Shown here in pieces: positions 7,369 to 16,449 of a stretch of DNA of 64,000 bases. A program made the translations under genes and the position numbers. The notes below the pieces were generated by a model. It worked only from the letters and a program-made list of their open reading frames with translations. It was not told the origin of the DNA and searched no databases. Source of the DNA: Natronococcus amylolyticus DSM 10524 (GTDB lineage Archaea > Halobacteriota > Halobacteria > Halobacteriales > Natrialbaceae); the NCBI RefSeq assembly GCF_000337675.1, contig NZ_AOIB01000037.1:1-64000 (forward strand), in the 5' to 3' direction. Numbering within the stretch: the first letter of the stretch is position 1; the number at the start of each line of letters is the position of its first letter.

Positions 7369-8460
7369 TCAGATGACGTCCATCTCGCTGAGACGCTCGG
7401 GGAGATACGTCTCCGTCACGAAATCAAGCCCGCGAGCCGCCAGCGACTGCTGTTCGGACTTCTTGCCGATCTCGAGCTGGAGCTCGATCTGTTCCTCCCA
7501 GTAGTCGGTCTGGAAGCGGGGGTCCTCGAGTTCGCTCTCCAGGGCGTTGATGTCCGAGTCCGACAGCGGATCCGTCGGCAGGTCGTACTCGACGATATCG
7601 GCGGGCTGGATGCCGATGTACTGAGCCTCTGGCGTCGCGAGGTACTCCGAGAGGTGAGCGGACTTGATCGAGCCGTAGGCGACCGAGCCGTAGATACGGT
7701 ACGACCACGGGTCACCGTCGGCGAAGACGGTGACGGGAAGGTCGAGCTCGTCGTGGAGTCGCTTCGTGATTCGACGGGTCGCTCGTGCGGGCTGGCCCTT
7801 GAGGTGGACGATCAGGGCGTTGTACTCCTCGTCGAACCCGTTCTCGACGAGTCGGTCGCGCATCCCACCGGTCTCGACGGCGAGGATGAAGTCGGCGTCG
7901 GCGTCGAGGAACTCGATCGTATCGGGGTTGTTCGGGATCTGGTAGCCGCCCTCTCCAACGTCCTCCTGACAGTGGATCTCGCGCTCGCCGCGGCGGGTCT
8001 GCTCGCGGAGGTGCAGCGGTCCCATAATCGTCGCGCCGGACTCCTCCGGGCGCATGTGGAAATCCTCGCGGGTGACCCCCGAGACGATCTCCAAGTCCTC
8101 GATGAGCCCGTTGGACTCGTCCTGATCGTTGAACTGGGCTTCTTTGTTATCCCAGCTCTCGGAGAGGTAGTACAGTTCACGCAGCGTCGAGGAGCGATCC
8201 TGCTCGAGCTGGTTCGCGAGGAACTCGATCGTGTAGACCGCCTTGAGCAGTTTGCGGGCGCCGCGCACGGAGTTCGCCGAGCGGGTCGACTCGCGGTCGC
8301 CGTACACCCAGACGGCCTTCTCCTCATCGTACTCGATGTTGCTCTTGGTCCGCGTCGGCACGGACATGTGGGGGATCTCGCCCAGTTCGAACTGGTCGTA
8401 GAACTGCGCGGCGAGATCGAGCAGCTGTTCTCGGGCCTGCTGGTCGGTGTCTGCACTCAT
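7369..8460 (-). CDS. top6A: DNA topoisomerase VI subunit A (Spo11-like)
   Basis: 363 residues, the usual length. The strand-cleaving Tyr lies in [12 protein letters not shown] (Tyr97/98). The Toprim domain has its acidic residues in ILAVETGGM and in FADGDPWS. Subunit A cuts DNA and forms the 5'-phosphotyrosyl link in the A2B2 type IIB topoisomerase, which relaxes and decatenates DNA using ATP hydrolysed by subunit B. The ATG at 8460 overlaps the top6B stop (ATGA), so B and A are translated in tandem. An open frame continues to 9129, but that part is a shadow of top6B. Confidence 0.97.
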   Translation of the reverse strand: MSADTDQQAREQLLDLAAQFYDQFELGEIPHMSVPTRTKSNIEYDEEKAVWVYGDRESTRSANSVRGARKLLKAVYTIEFLANQLEQDRSSTLRELYYLSESWDNKEAQFNDQDESNGLIEDLEIVSGVTREDFHMRPEESGATIMGPLHLREQTRRGEREIHCQEDVGEGGYQIPNNPDTIEFLDADADFILAVETGGMRDRLVENGFDEEYNALIVHLKGQPARATRRITKRLHDELDLPVTVFADGDPWSYRIYGSVAYGSIKSAHLSEYLATPEAQYIGIQPADIVEYDLPTDPLSDSDINALESELEDPRFQTDYWEEQIELQLEIGKKSEQQSLAARGLDFVTETYLPERLSEMDVI

Positions 8461-10910
8461 TGATCTGTTACGGTGAGTTTCGCGCTTTCGACGCCCTTCA
8501 CGTCGAGGTCGAACGCGGCGTCGTCGTCGACCTCGTACTCGAGGACGGCCTCGTCCTCGCTCGATACCTCGGGTTCCCACTTGACGAACCACTCGCCGTC
8601 CATCTCGACGGCGGTCGCGCCGTCCGAGAGGTCGCGGGGTTCGGCCGAGACGATGTCGGTGACCTCGAGCGACTCGTTCGTACTCGAGTGGTTCTCGACG
8701 ACCACGGAGACGGCCTGGCCGTCGCCGTTGGCCTCGCAGTGGCGCTCGACGAGCACGTTGTTCATGATGCGGGCGATGGCGTCGTCGATGTCGGGCTCCT
8801 CCCGATCCGTGACCTCCGCGACCTTCTCGGCCATCTCCGGGAGGATCTGTCCGAGGACGTTCTGTTTCTTCCGGCGTTTCTCCATCGAGCGGCGCTTGCT
8901 GAGGAAGCTCTTGAGTTCGCGGGCGGCCTCGCGGATCGCGAGTTCGATCTCGTCCTCGATCGCCGGCACGTTGGCGACGGCGTCTTTCGACTCGCTCGTG
9001 AACGGCACGTTCGTCGAGGCGACGTGGACCATGATGACGGCGGGGCCGTTGGGCAGCCCCGAGCCGCCGGGCTGGTCGAGTCCGTAGTTTCGCCAGCCGA
9101 TCGACTTGACGACGTCGGTCGTCGCACACGCCCCGCGCTGGTAGACCAGCGGAACGCGGTTGGCGAAGCGAAGCACGTCGGCGCTACCCTCGGCTGGAAT
9201 CTCGCCGCCGTAGGCGATACCGGCCTCGACGACGAACGGGTCGCCGGAGTGGACCTCGGCGTCCCGAGTTGCTGCAGCGTAGAACTCGGCGTCGAACTCC
9301 TTCTCGAGGCCCGCCCGAATGAGGTCGTCGGTGATCGGCGAGAGACACCGCGTCGGCGGCGCCATGATGTCAGTCGCCCGCATCCCGTCGACGAGCTCGC
9401 TCGTCGCGTCGCGGTCGCCCGCGAGCTCTCTGACCAGCGGTGGGTCGTCGGGGACGGTCACCATCAGGTCCCAGACCGCCTCCGTCACGTTCTCTCGAGC
9501 GGTGTCCCCGAAGGACACCTCGTCGTACTCCTCCGTGAGGGCGGCCGCGCGGTCGACGTGCTCGCGGAGCTGTGCGCGAGTGAGGCGGTGGCGATCGTCG
9601 TCCTCGTCCTCGAACTTCGCCGCGAGCCGGCTCGCGAAGCCGTGGATCACTGCGTCGTCCTTGCGGGTGCTCGTCGCCCCGTCGGCGATCTCGTAGCAGT
9701 CGGTGACGAGACGGGACTCCGCGACGGCGTCCTCGTCGGGATCGGCGGTCTCCTCGGGGGCGTCGATCAGCGCGTTCCAGACCGCGTCGGCGGCGTTCTC
9801 CTGGACCGTCTCGCCGAAGGCGGTGCCGTGTTCATCTTCGACGGCGTCGGCCACCTCGGCGACGAGATCGAGCAGTTGGTAGTGGGCGACCCGCTCGCGG
9901 TCCGCGACGGCGTCGGCGATGGCGTCGGCGAAGGCGGCCGTGGCCTCGGCGCCCTTGTTCGCGGTCGCGTCGGAAACCGCTGCCCCGATGTCGACGTCTT
10001 CGGTGTCGTCGGGAGAACTCCAGCGCATCTCGCGGCCATAGTGGCGGTCGCGGAACGCGTCGATCACCGAGTCGGCGGTCTTCTTCCCGACGCGGGTGAA
10101 CTCCTCCTGGAGAAAGCCGGAGATGGTCTGGGAGTCCGTCGCCGAGAGCATCTTGATCACGGTGCCGAGTTCGACCCCGTGAGGGTGGGGTCGGATCTCC
10201 TCGGTTTCCTCGGGGAGCTGGTCGGTTCCGCGTTCGAATTTGAAGTGAGCGTTCGGTTCCTTGAGCTCGAGCCTGGCGTGGGGGTTGACGACCGCCGTGT
10301 GCTTGACGTAGTCGTGGAGCTGCTGGCGGGCGCGCATGTTGCCCTCCATCTCGAGTTCGATGCGGGTGCCGTGGGGACGGTCCCAGCTCGTGGTCTCCTC
10401 GACGCTGATCTCGGGCTCGTTCTCGTCGGTATCGACGATGAGCTCGAAGTACTCGGCCTCGCTCGAGCCCTGTGTTCGGCTGGTGATCTTCGCGGGTTTC
10501 CCGCTGGTTAGCTGGGAGTACAGCACCGCAGCCGAGATACCGATCCCCTGCTGACCCCGGGACTGTTCGCGGGCGTGGAAACGAGAGCCGTAGAGCAGCT
10601 TCCCGAAGACCTTCGGGAGTGACTCCTTCGTCAGTCCGGGGCCGTTGTCCTCGACGATCAGTTTGTAGTAGTCGCCCGACTCCTGGATCTCGACGTAGAT
10701 ATCCGGCAGAATACCGGCCTCCTCGGCGGCGTCCAGAGCGTTGTCGACGGCTTCCTTGACGGCCGTGACGAGGCCTCGAGCACCGCTGTCGAAGCCGAGC
10801 ATGTGCTTGTTCTTCTCGAAGAACTCGGCGATGGAGATCGCTTGCTGGCTCTCGGCCAGCTCCTCGGCGATCCCCGACTCTTCGCCGAGTGTCGACTGGA
10901 ACGACGTCAT
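8457..10910 (-). CDS. top6B: DNA topoisomerase VI subunit B (GHKL ATPase) with a long internal insertion
   Basis: 817 residues, far longer than non-halophilic homologues of about 530-650. The GHKL ATP site is intact: [12 protein letters not shown] (53-64), VEDNGPG (86-92) and [10 protein letters not shown] (119-128). The H2TH-type region follows, then the transducer domain beginning near [10 protein letters not shown] (517). Between them residues of about 300-515 form an acidic insertion holding two similar copies of one segment (about 343-385 and 447-489, both with FG[ED]T..EN...AVW). The C-terminus is an Ig-like domain. It is the ATP-driven clamp of topoisomerase VI. A purine-rich GGGGGAG precedes the ATG. 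Confidence 0.97.
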   Translation of the reverse strand: MTSFQSTLGEESGIAEELAESQQAISIAEFFEKNKHMLGFDSGARGLVTAVKEAVDNALDAAEEAGILPDIYVEIQESGDYYKLIVEDNGPGLTKESLPKVFGKLLYGSRFHAREQSRGQQGIGISAAVLYSQLTSGKPAKITSRTQGSSEAEYFELIVDTDENEPEISVEETTSWDRPHGTRIELEMEGNMRARQQLHDYVKHTAVVNPHARLELKEPNAHFKFERGTDQLPEETEEIRPHPHGVELGTVIKMLSATDSQTISGFLQEEFTRVGKKTADSVIDAFRDRHYGREMRWSSPDDTEDVDIGAAVSDATANKGAEATAAFADAIADAVADRERVAHYQLLDLVAEVADAVEDEHGTAFGETVQENAADAVWNALIDAPEETADPDEDAVAESRLVTDCYEIADGATSTRKDDAVIHGFASRLAAKFEDEDDDRHRLTRAQLREHVDRAAALTEEYDEVSFGDTARENVTEAVWDLMVTVPDDPPLVRELAGDRDATSELVDGMRATDIMAPPTRCLSPITDDLIRAGLEKEFDAEFYAAATRDAEVHSGDPFVVEAGIAYGGEIPAEGSADVLRFANRVPLVYQRGACATTDVVKSIGWRNYGLDQPGGSGLPNGPAVIMVHVASTNVPFTSESKDAVANVPAIEDEIELAIREAARELKSFLSKRRSMEKRRKKQNVLGQILPEMAEKVAEVTDREEPDIDDAIARIMNNVLVERHCEANGDGQAVSVVVENHSSTNESLEVTDIVSAEPRDLSDGATAVEMDGEWFVKWEPEVSSEDEAVLEYEVDDDAAFDLDVKGVESAKLTVTDQ

Positions 10911-10933
10911 CGTCTCCCCCTACAAACGGCGAG

Positions 10934-10942
10934 GGTAAAAGG
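10934..10942 (-). promoter_or_regulatory. TATA-like promoter of top6B-top6A
   Basis: On the minus strand ccttttacc is centred 28 bases before the top6B ATG. A purine-rich ribosome-binding-like sequence lies between, so the leader is either absent or very short. Confidence 0.45.
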
Positions 10943-10967
10943 CGTACGCTACCGCGGTGAAAGTGAA

Positions 10968-12017
10968 CTATCGCGAGCCGCTCTCCTCGGCGGCGTCGTC
11001 GGGACGGGGCACCGAGTCGTCGTCGCCGATCGGCGGCCAGTGCCACGCGTCGGCCTGGACGACTCCCAGCAGGTTCCGCCGGCGCTCGGTCAGCTCCGCG
11101 ACGGCGTCCTCGAACTCCCCGTCGTCGACCGTCGGGATATCGTCCTCGCGGAGTCGCTCGAGGTCCGGCTGCGGGGGGACCTCGTCGGCCGGTTCGATAA
11201 AGGCGGTCTCGAGCGTGTCAAGGTAGCTATCCGTGCTCGAGCGGGCGTTCTCGACCAGGGCCGGGTTGAGCTGGGTGTCGTCGTCGACGCCGTAGCGAAA
11301 CAGCGTCATCGCCTCGTCGAAGATCGGGACGGCCATCGCCGAGGCCCGTTCGCCCTTCTCGCTGTGGTAGTAGTGAAGGATTGGGTACGCTTTGTGTTTA
11401 TCCGCGAGTTCGGAGAGGTCCGAGGCCAGCGACTCGACGGGCAGATCCAGCCCGCCGAACTTCTCGTCGCTCCAGCCCGCACGGACGAACTCCTCGCTTC
11501 GCTCGCCGAGCCCGGTGACGCTGTTGGCGAACGCCCGCTTTTCCGAGACCGCGCCGAGAACGGTCAGGATGTAGGAAACGCCGAGCGTAACGAAAGCCAT
11601 CCCCGTCGCGGTCGTAAAGGAACTCGCGATCTCCCAGGTCCCCGAGGTCGGCGAGTAGTCCCCGTTTCCGTTGGTGAACATGGTGTAGGCGACGTAGTAG
11701 AAGTGCCCCGTCCAGTCGGCAGGCTCGCCGGTCTGGGGACTGATGAGCGCGGTGTCACCCCCGGCAAAGAGGAACGTCCAGCCGAACCACAGCAGCGCGA
11801 TCCACATCGCGAGCGTCAGCGTGAGGATCAGCGGCCCGGCGATGCTGAGCGCCTTCGAGTGATCGCCGGTCAGAATTCGAAGCCCGCGCCAGACGGCCGT
11901 CGTCAGCCGACCCGAGAGCGGACCCGAGCCGCCGTCGACCCACAGCGTCGTCCAGATGATATCCACGATGACCGCGATCAGCACGACGATCCCGAGCGCG
12001 AGGTACAGCGGTTGCAT
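10968..12017 (-). CDS. Two-transmembrane-pore ion channel family protein (KcsA-like fold) with an atypical selectivity filter
   Basis: 349 residues. An N-terminal membrane segment (residues 2-22) is followed by a span at about 62-88, a pore loop and another span at about 133-155. The pore loop reads MFTNGNGDYSP where potassium channels have TVGYGD, so the position and the GD end are conserved but the filter residues differ. The C-terminal 190 residues are soluble and may be a regulatory domain. The fold indicates a cation channel; K+ selectivity is not assured with this filter. It follows top6BA on the same strand and is probably transcribed separately. Confidence 0.8.
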   Translation of the reverse strand: MQPLYLALGIVVLIAVIVDIIWTTLWVDGGSGPLSGRLTTAVWRGLRILTGDHSKALSIAGPLILTLTLAMWIALLWFGWTFLFAGGDTALISPQTGEPADWTGHFYYVAYTMFTNGNGDYSPTSGTWEIASSFTTATGMAFVTLGVSYILTVLGAVSEKRAFANSVTGLGERSEEFVRAGWSDEKFGGLDLPVESLASDLSELADKHKAYPILHYYHSEKGERASAMAVPIFDEAMTLFRYGVDDDTQLNPALVENARSSTDSYLDTLETAFIEPADEVPPQPDLERLREDDIPTVDDGEFEDAVAELTERRRNLLGVVQADAWHWPPIGDDDSVPRPDDAAEESGSR

Positions 12018-12096
12018 TTCTCGAGGATACGATCTCGAGCCCCGTCAACGACACCCCGGTTACTGCACCGCCGGGTGAACGAATTCGGACCCGGCG

Positions 12097-13344
12097 CTAC
12101 CGGTCGTCCTCGACGACGTCGGCCAGTACCTGGGCGATCTTCCTGTTGGTCTGGGGGCTGTAGTGGCCGCCCTCGCCGCGCTCGACGTACAGCGACTCGA
12201 CGTCGCCGCCGCCCGAGAGGTGCGTCGCCATGTCGACCGTCTCGAGGTCGTCGTACTCGGTGTCGAGTCGCTCCATGAGGTCGCCGTAGATCGGGCCGTG
12301 CTCGGCCTCGTACTTCGCGTACCGGAGCTGCTGGACCATCACGAACACCGGGGTGAACTCCTGCTCGTCGGCGTAGTCGACGAACTCCCCGATCAGGGCG
12401 TCGAACAGGTCCTCGTGGGTGTCGAACAGCCGCTCGTGGTAGCGAACTCGGGGCCGTTCCATCCGCAGTTCGGTGCGAGTTTTGGCGTCGTCGAAGTCGA
12501 CCCCCGGGATCGCTCGCCCGGTTCGTTTCTCGAGTTCGATTCCACCCTCACAGAACGCGTGGCGGACGTTCTCCGGGTCGTCGAGCAGGTCCGCGGTGTA
12601 GGGCCGCGAGGCGTGGTGCGGTTTGAACCAGTGGTCGTAGTGGAAGTCGTGTTCGCGCAGGAAGTCGGCCTTCGACTCCAGATCGAGCAGGTCCTCCTTC
12701 TCCTCGATCGGACTATCGATGCGCTTCAGGGCGCCGTCCTCGAGTGTGTAGCGGGGTTTGACCGCTAAGATGTTGCCGAACTCCTGGTAGTGTTTCCACA
12801 CCGAGAGGATGCGGGCGATCGAGGAGGCGGTGACCACGACGAAGACGTAGTCGGTCTCCTCCTCGGGGTACTGGCGTTTCATCCGCATCAGCGCTTGGTC
12901 GAGTCCGTAGTTCCCCCCGCCGTAGTTGGCGACGTGGGTGTCGAGTTCCTGGGACAGGTAGTGCTGGAACGTCTCGTCGTCGTCGACCTCCCGGCAGAAA
13001 CAGTAGGAGTCGCCGTAGGTCGACACCGTGACGTCGGCGTCTTCGTCCCGATCGTTCGCGCGACAGACGCGGCTGCCGTACTCGTCGGTCGAGTAGGTGA
13101 CGACGCTGCGGACCTCCTCGCCGGGGAGGTGGTCGCCGGTGTCCTTCTGTTTCTCCCGGTCGGGCTGGGGAACCCAGCCCAGTTCGGCGTCGAAGCTGCT
13201 GAACTTGCCCAGCAGTTCGCGATCGATCCCGGGGAACTCCTCGGTCGCGACGGAGGGGTTTCGCTCGAGCGCCCGATAGGAGAGGCGCTCGAGACCGACC
13301 GCTGCCACGAGTACTGCGATGCCCAAGACGACGTACGGAAGCAT
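12097..13344 (-). CDS. SGNH/GDSL-like hydrolase domain protein, membrane anchored
   Basis: 415 residues from the ATG at 13344, where a membrane anchor begins (MLPYVVLGIAVLVAAVGLE). A GDS motif (STYGDSYCFC, 111-113), a GGGNYG block at about 142-147 and a C-terminal GHYSPQTN are arranged like the catalytic Ser, the Asn block and the His of SGNH hydrolases. The body is therefore probably outside the membrane and may remove or transfer acyl groups on cell-surface glycans, which is inference. An upstream in-frame ATG at 13428 overlaps the UspA gene and is less likely. I do not know a characterised relative. Confidence 0.7.
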   Translation of the reverse strand: MLPYVVLGIAVLVAAVGLERLSYRALERNPSVATEEFPGIDRELLGKFSSFDAELGWVPQPDREKQKDTGDHLPGEEVRSVVTYSTDEYGSRVCRANDRDEDADVTVSTYGDSYCFCREVDDDETFQHYLSQELDTHVANYGGGNYGLDQALMRMKRQYPEEETDYVFVVVTASSIARILSVWKHYQEFGNILAVKPRYTLEDGALKRIDSPIEEKEDLLDLESKADFLREHDFHYDHWFKPHHASRPYTADLLDDPENVRHAFCEGGIELEKRTGRAIPGVDFDDAKTRTELRMERPRVRYHERLFDTHEDLFDALIGEFVDYADEQEFTPVFVMVQQLRYAKYEAEHGPIYGDLMERLDTEYDDLETVDMATHLSGGGDVESLYVERGEGGHYSPQTNRKIAQVLADVVEDDR

Positions 13345-13424
13345 TCTGCCGGTGATTTCGGAGCGAACTGGAAGTCGGTTGGGCCGGCAATGGCCACCGC
13401 CGGCCGACCAACACGCGCTCGCGG

Positions 13425-13847
13425 TCACCGAACGACGGTCACCGGAACCGGCGAGTGTCTGACGACGGTCTCCGCGACGCTGCCCAGCAGGAGTCGCGTC
13501 ACACCCGATCGACCGCGACTGCCCATCACGACGTGGTCGAACGCACCCTCCTCGGCGCAGTCGATGATCTCCTGGGCCGGCGGGCCGATTCGACTTCGCT
13601 TCTCGAGGGAGACGCCGTGCTCGCTCGCGATCCGCTCTGCACCGCTCAGTTGCTCGTCGGCCTCCTCGCGGATCTCCTGGAACTCCTCGTCGGCCTCGTC
13701 GGCCGCGTTCGGGATCACCGGCTGCGAGTCGGTGTCGACGACGGTCAACGCGAGGAACTCACCGTCCGGAAACAGCTCGATTGCGTACTCGAGGGCCGCT
13801 CGAGCGGGTTCGGAGCCGTCGAACGGAACGAGGATCCGGGGTGGCAT
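13425..13847 (-). CDS. Universal stress protein, UspA family
   Basis: 140 residues, a single Usp domain starting MPPRILVPFDGSEPARAALEYA. The nucleotide-binding end reads GSRGRSGVTRLLLGSVAETVV. It is one of several Usp domains in this window (single genes at 1201, here and 37430, plus four fused ones). Its stop lies 80 bp before the SGNH-like gene on the same strand, so co-transcription is possible. Partner unknown. Confidence 0.9.
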   Translation of the reverse strand: MPPRILVPFDGSEPARAALEYAIELFPDGEFLALTVVDTDSQPVIPNAADEADEEFQEIREEADEQLSGAERIASEHGVSLEKRSRIGPPAQEIIDCAEEGAFDHVVMGSRGRSGVTRLLLGSVAETVVRHSPVPVTVVR

Positions 13848-13943
13848 GCTATCGGGAGGCTAGGCCGGGATCCTCTTGAGTCTGCTACCTGATCGACAGG
13901 TTGCAGGGGCGATCGCCGACCCGAACCCCCGGGGTCCGAGCGG

Positions 13944-14723
13944 TCACAGCGCGAGGTACGGGCCGACGCCGAGCAGGACGACGCCCAGGGCAACCTTCAG
14001 TCGCGCGGGATCGACGACGTGGGCGACCTTCCAGCCGACGACGACGCCGAGCAACAGCGGCGTTCCGACGACGACTGCAAGCGGGAGGAGGACGTCGCCC
14101 TGGACGGCGTAGCCGGCGGTCGCGAACACCGCGATGAAGATCGACTGGACCTGCGCGACCGCGACGGCCAGCAACATTGGGACGCCGACAAGCACGAGCG
14201 CCGGCACCGCGAGGACGGGGCCGCCGATCCCCAGCAAGCCGCTGGCGACCCCGAGGACGAGCCCCAGTCCGCCGAGCGCAACCTGTCCCTCCCGGGTCAG
14301 CGGATCGACGTCGACGATCGGCGTGAACCCCCGGCGCTCGCGGTAGAGGATGACCCCGCCGACTGTCATCGCGACGCCGCCGAGCAGGATCCCGAACAGC
14401 GACCGCGAGACGAGGGGGTTGATCTGGGAGCCGAGCAGGGCGCCGAGGACGCTCGAGAGGCTGAGGACGATCGCGATCGCCCGGCTCTCACCAGTCTTCA
14501 TCTCGCCGGAATAGAGGTAGGCGACGCTGCCGACCAGCCCGGTGACGATGAACGTCGCGTGGGCGGTGCCGGCGACCTGGCTCGAGGGCAGCGACGTCAG
14601 CGAGTAGAGCGCGATCGTCACGAAGATGCCGCCCGGACCGATGGTAGTGATGCCGATCCCGGAGAAAAAGGCGATACAGACGAGCAACAACGCGAGCGCG
14701 AAACCGAAGGGTAACTCGAGCAT
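13944..14723 (-). CDS. TSUP-family (TauE/SafE) membrane transporter
   Basis: 259 residues with about eight hydrophobic segments in two similar halves. The family motif region is visible as IGIGGPVLAVPALVLVGVP in the second half and GPGGIFVTIAL in the first. TSUP proteins export or import sulfur-containing anions such as sulfite, thiosulfate or sulfoacetate, but many members are uncharacterised and the substrate cannot be deduced here. It is separated from the neighbouring genes by about 100-140 bp on each side, so it may be a single-gene unit. Confidence 0.85.
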   Translation of the reverse strand: MLELPFGFALALLLVCIAFFSGIGITTIGPGGIFVTIALYSLTSLPSSQVAGTAHATFIVTGLVGSVAYLYSGEMKTGESRAIAIVLSLSSVLGALLGSQINPLVSRSLFGILLGGVAMTVGGVILYRERRGFTPIVDVDPLTREGQVALGGLGLVLGVASGLLGIGGPVLAVPALVLVGVPMLLAVAVAQVQSIFIAVFATAGYAVQGDVLLPLAVVVGTPLLLGVVVGWKVAHVVDPARLKVALGVVLLGVGPYLAL

Positions 14724-14865
14724 CTGGAGCGTTGTCGGGTCGATTAACTCGGGAGACCTGACTCTTCCGATTGCACCTCCAGCGTCGATACCGTCGGGAT
14801 GGGACGCCGGTGACGTGAGAGAAGCAGCGGAGCGGGCGGGAGTCCCGGCCGAACGTCCTCGCCCG

Positions 14866-16101
14866 CTACAGCAACTCGAGGACGGAGCGAGCGAGGTCTT
14901 CGCCCGTGACGAGCGACGTGAGGAACAGCACGACGACAGCCGCCAGGAAGATCGCCTGCTCGAACCGCGACGGCTCGAAGTACCGGCGGACGGCCGCGAA
15001 CAGCGCCAGCGCGGTCAGCGGAAGTCCGATGACGCCGTTGACCGCGGGCATCAACAGTGCCAGATCGACCGGCGTGAAGTCGGTGAAGGCGAGGATCGGA
15101 ATCGCCAGGGCGACCGAGAGTCCGATCAGGAAGTGGACGGTGCGCCGGAAGTGCAGATCGCCGAACTGGGTCGAGATCCCCGAGGACTGGGGCACCATGA
15201 ATCCGGCGGCGAACAGCGTCCCTGTGGCGCTGCTGAAGGAGGCGGCGCCGACTGCGAGGATGAAGAGGCCGAGGACCCACTCGCCGATCATCTCGACCAG
15301 GGGTTCGGCGGGCGTGGTAAACGCCAGGTCGGCGTCGGGCATCGAGATCGCGGCCGCGACGATCACGGTCGCACTGAGCGCGATGACGGCCGCCAGTCCG
15401 ACCGTGTGATCGCGCCGGTAGCGCGAGACGTCCCAGTTTTTCTCGTGTTGCATGCTCGTCTGGATGAAGAAGTTCGGGTAGTAGACGGTCGTCCCGAGCA
15501 GCGCGATAATCATCGTCATGTACTCGATGTCCCCGACGATCTCGGGGACGAACCCACCGGCGATACCCGTCGCCGGCGGCTGGAGGTTCGCCACGATGAC
15601 GAGATAGGAGGCGAATATCGCGAACACGAGCGCCGCGATCACGCCTTCGATCCGGCTGTAGACCCGGAGTTCGACCAGTGCGATTCCCAGCGCTGCCGAG
15701 ACGATGACCGCGACGTACAGGTTCGACAGCGGCGTGAGGTAGACGAGTGCAGCCCCCGCGAGGGCGTAGTTGGCCACGCTCCAGAACTGCATGATAAACG
15801 AGATCCCGAACGCGAACGGTTTCGCGGTCCGCTCCCCGAGAACGTCCCTGATGTAGGTCATTAGCGGACGGTCCTCGGCGGCCAGGCGCGCGGACATTTC
15901 GTGCATCGCCAGCCCGACGCCGAGCCCGAGGGGTAACACCCACAGGAGGCCGTATCCGAACAGGAGTCCTGCCTCGGTCAGGATGTAGACGGAGCCGGCG
16001 CCGAAGATGTTCGCTGCGAACAGGAGCCCGAGCCCGTACTGGTGAACCGTTTCCTTCGCCCGCTCGAACGGCACGTCGACGACAGAACTGGTTTGGCCCA
16101 T
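14866..16101 (-). CDS. NRAMP-superfamily transporter with substituted metal-site motifs
   Basis: 411 residues with about 11 membrane segments. The overall pattern fits NRAMP-like proteins (AGLLFGYGLLWVLPLGLG, then HEMSARL; later ALLGTTVYYPNFFIQTS). In canonical NRAMP the first segment carries DPGN (or DPSG) and the sixth carries MPH; here the matching stretches read FGAGS and YYPN, so the usual Asp and Met metal ligands are missing. It could move another ion or a small organic molecule. The downstream TSUP gene is on the same strand 142 bp away. Confident of the membrane transporter call, less so of substrate. Confidence 0.75.
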   Translation of the reverse strand: MGQTSSVVDVPFERAKETVHQYGLGLLFAANIFGAGSVYILTEAGLLFGYGLLWVLPLGLGVGLAMHEMSARLAAEDRPLMTYIRDVLGERTAKPFAFGISFIMQFWSVANYALAGAALVYLTPLSNLYVAVIVSAALGIALVELRVYSRIEGVIAALVFAIFASYLVIVANLQPPATGIAGGFVPEIVGDIEYMTMIIALLGTTVYYPNFFIQTSMQHEKNWDVSRYRRDHTVGLAAVIALSATVIVAAAISMPDADLAFTTPAEPLVEMIGEWVLGLFILAVGAASFSSATGTLFAAGFMVPQSSGISTQFGDLHFRRTVHFLIGLSVALAIPILAFTDFTPVDLALLMPAVNGVIGLPLTALALFAAVRRYFEPSRFEQAIFLAAVVVLFLTSLVTGEDLARSVLELL

Positions 16102-16409
16102 GGATCGAATCTCACCCTGAATCGCGCTGGAGAGTCAGCGTCGTTCGGTGCCGACTCTCCGACAACCGCTCGCCGTGGATCGGATTCCGAATCACCATAC
16201 CCGAACCGTCGGGCGGGATTCGTTTGAGAAGACAGCCTGAGATGGCGTATGTTCGGAAAGATAGTAAAGAAGTGCAACCATTCGTCGACTGCCGATCGGG
16301 ACGGACGCTCATTTACGGTCCGGCGATAGCCGTCAAACACCCGTTACACCCCCCACACACCCATTACACCCCCACATTCGTCTCATCGCGCTCGCGCGCG
16401 TACGCGAAG
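16102..16409. other. Upstream region of gyrB with a C-rich direct repeat
   Basis: No credible gene. The stretch 16344-16376 contains TTACACCCCC twice (16344 and 16364), spaced by exactly 20 bp, about two helical turns, ending some 33 bp before the gyrB TATA box. This could be an activator or repressor site; function unknown. Confidence 0.5.
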
Positions 16410-16417
16410 TTTTATAC
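16410..16417 (+). promoter_or_regulatory. TATA box of gyrB-gyrA
   Basis: ttttatac preceded by a purine-rich BRE-like gcgaag. It is centred 37 bases before the gyrB ATG, so the leader should be about 10 nt. Confidence 0.7.
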
Positions 16418-16449
16418 CCAACCGGGCGCTACCCGAAAACAGGTTTCTC

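Noticed and set aside
8461-9129. N-terminal extension of the top6A frame
   Set aside because: Out-of-frame reading of top6B; the start overlapping the top6B stop gives the family N-terminus.
8460-10511. Plus-strand open frame of 683 codons opposite top6B
   Set aside because: Mirror of the GC-rich codon pattern of top6B; the composition (long V/L/R/D/G strings) is not that of a protein and the opposite strand has a certain gene.
10803-12278. Plus-strand open frame of 491 codons opposite the channel gene
   Set aside because: Antisense shadow of the channel and top6B genes; Arg/Gly-rich, no motif.
16344-16376. CRISPR-like repeats
   Set aside because: Only two short copies, no spacers of regular length, no cas gene in the window.
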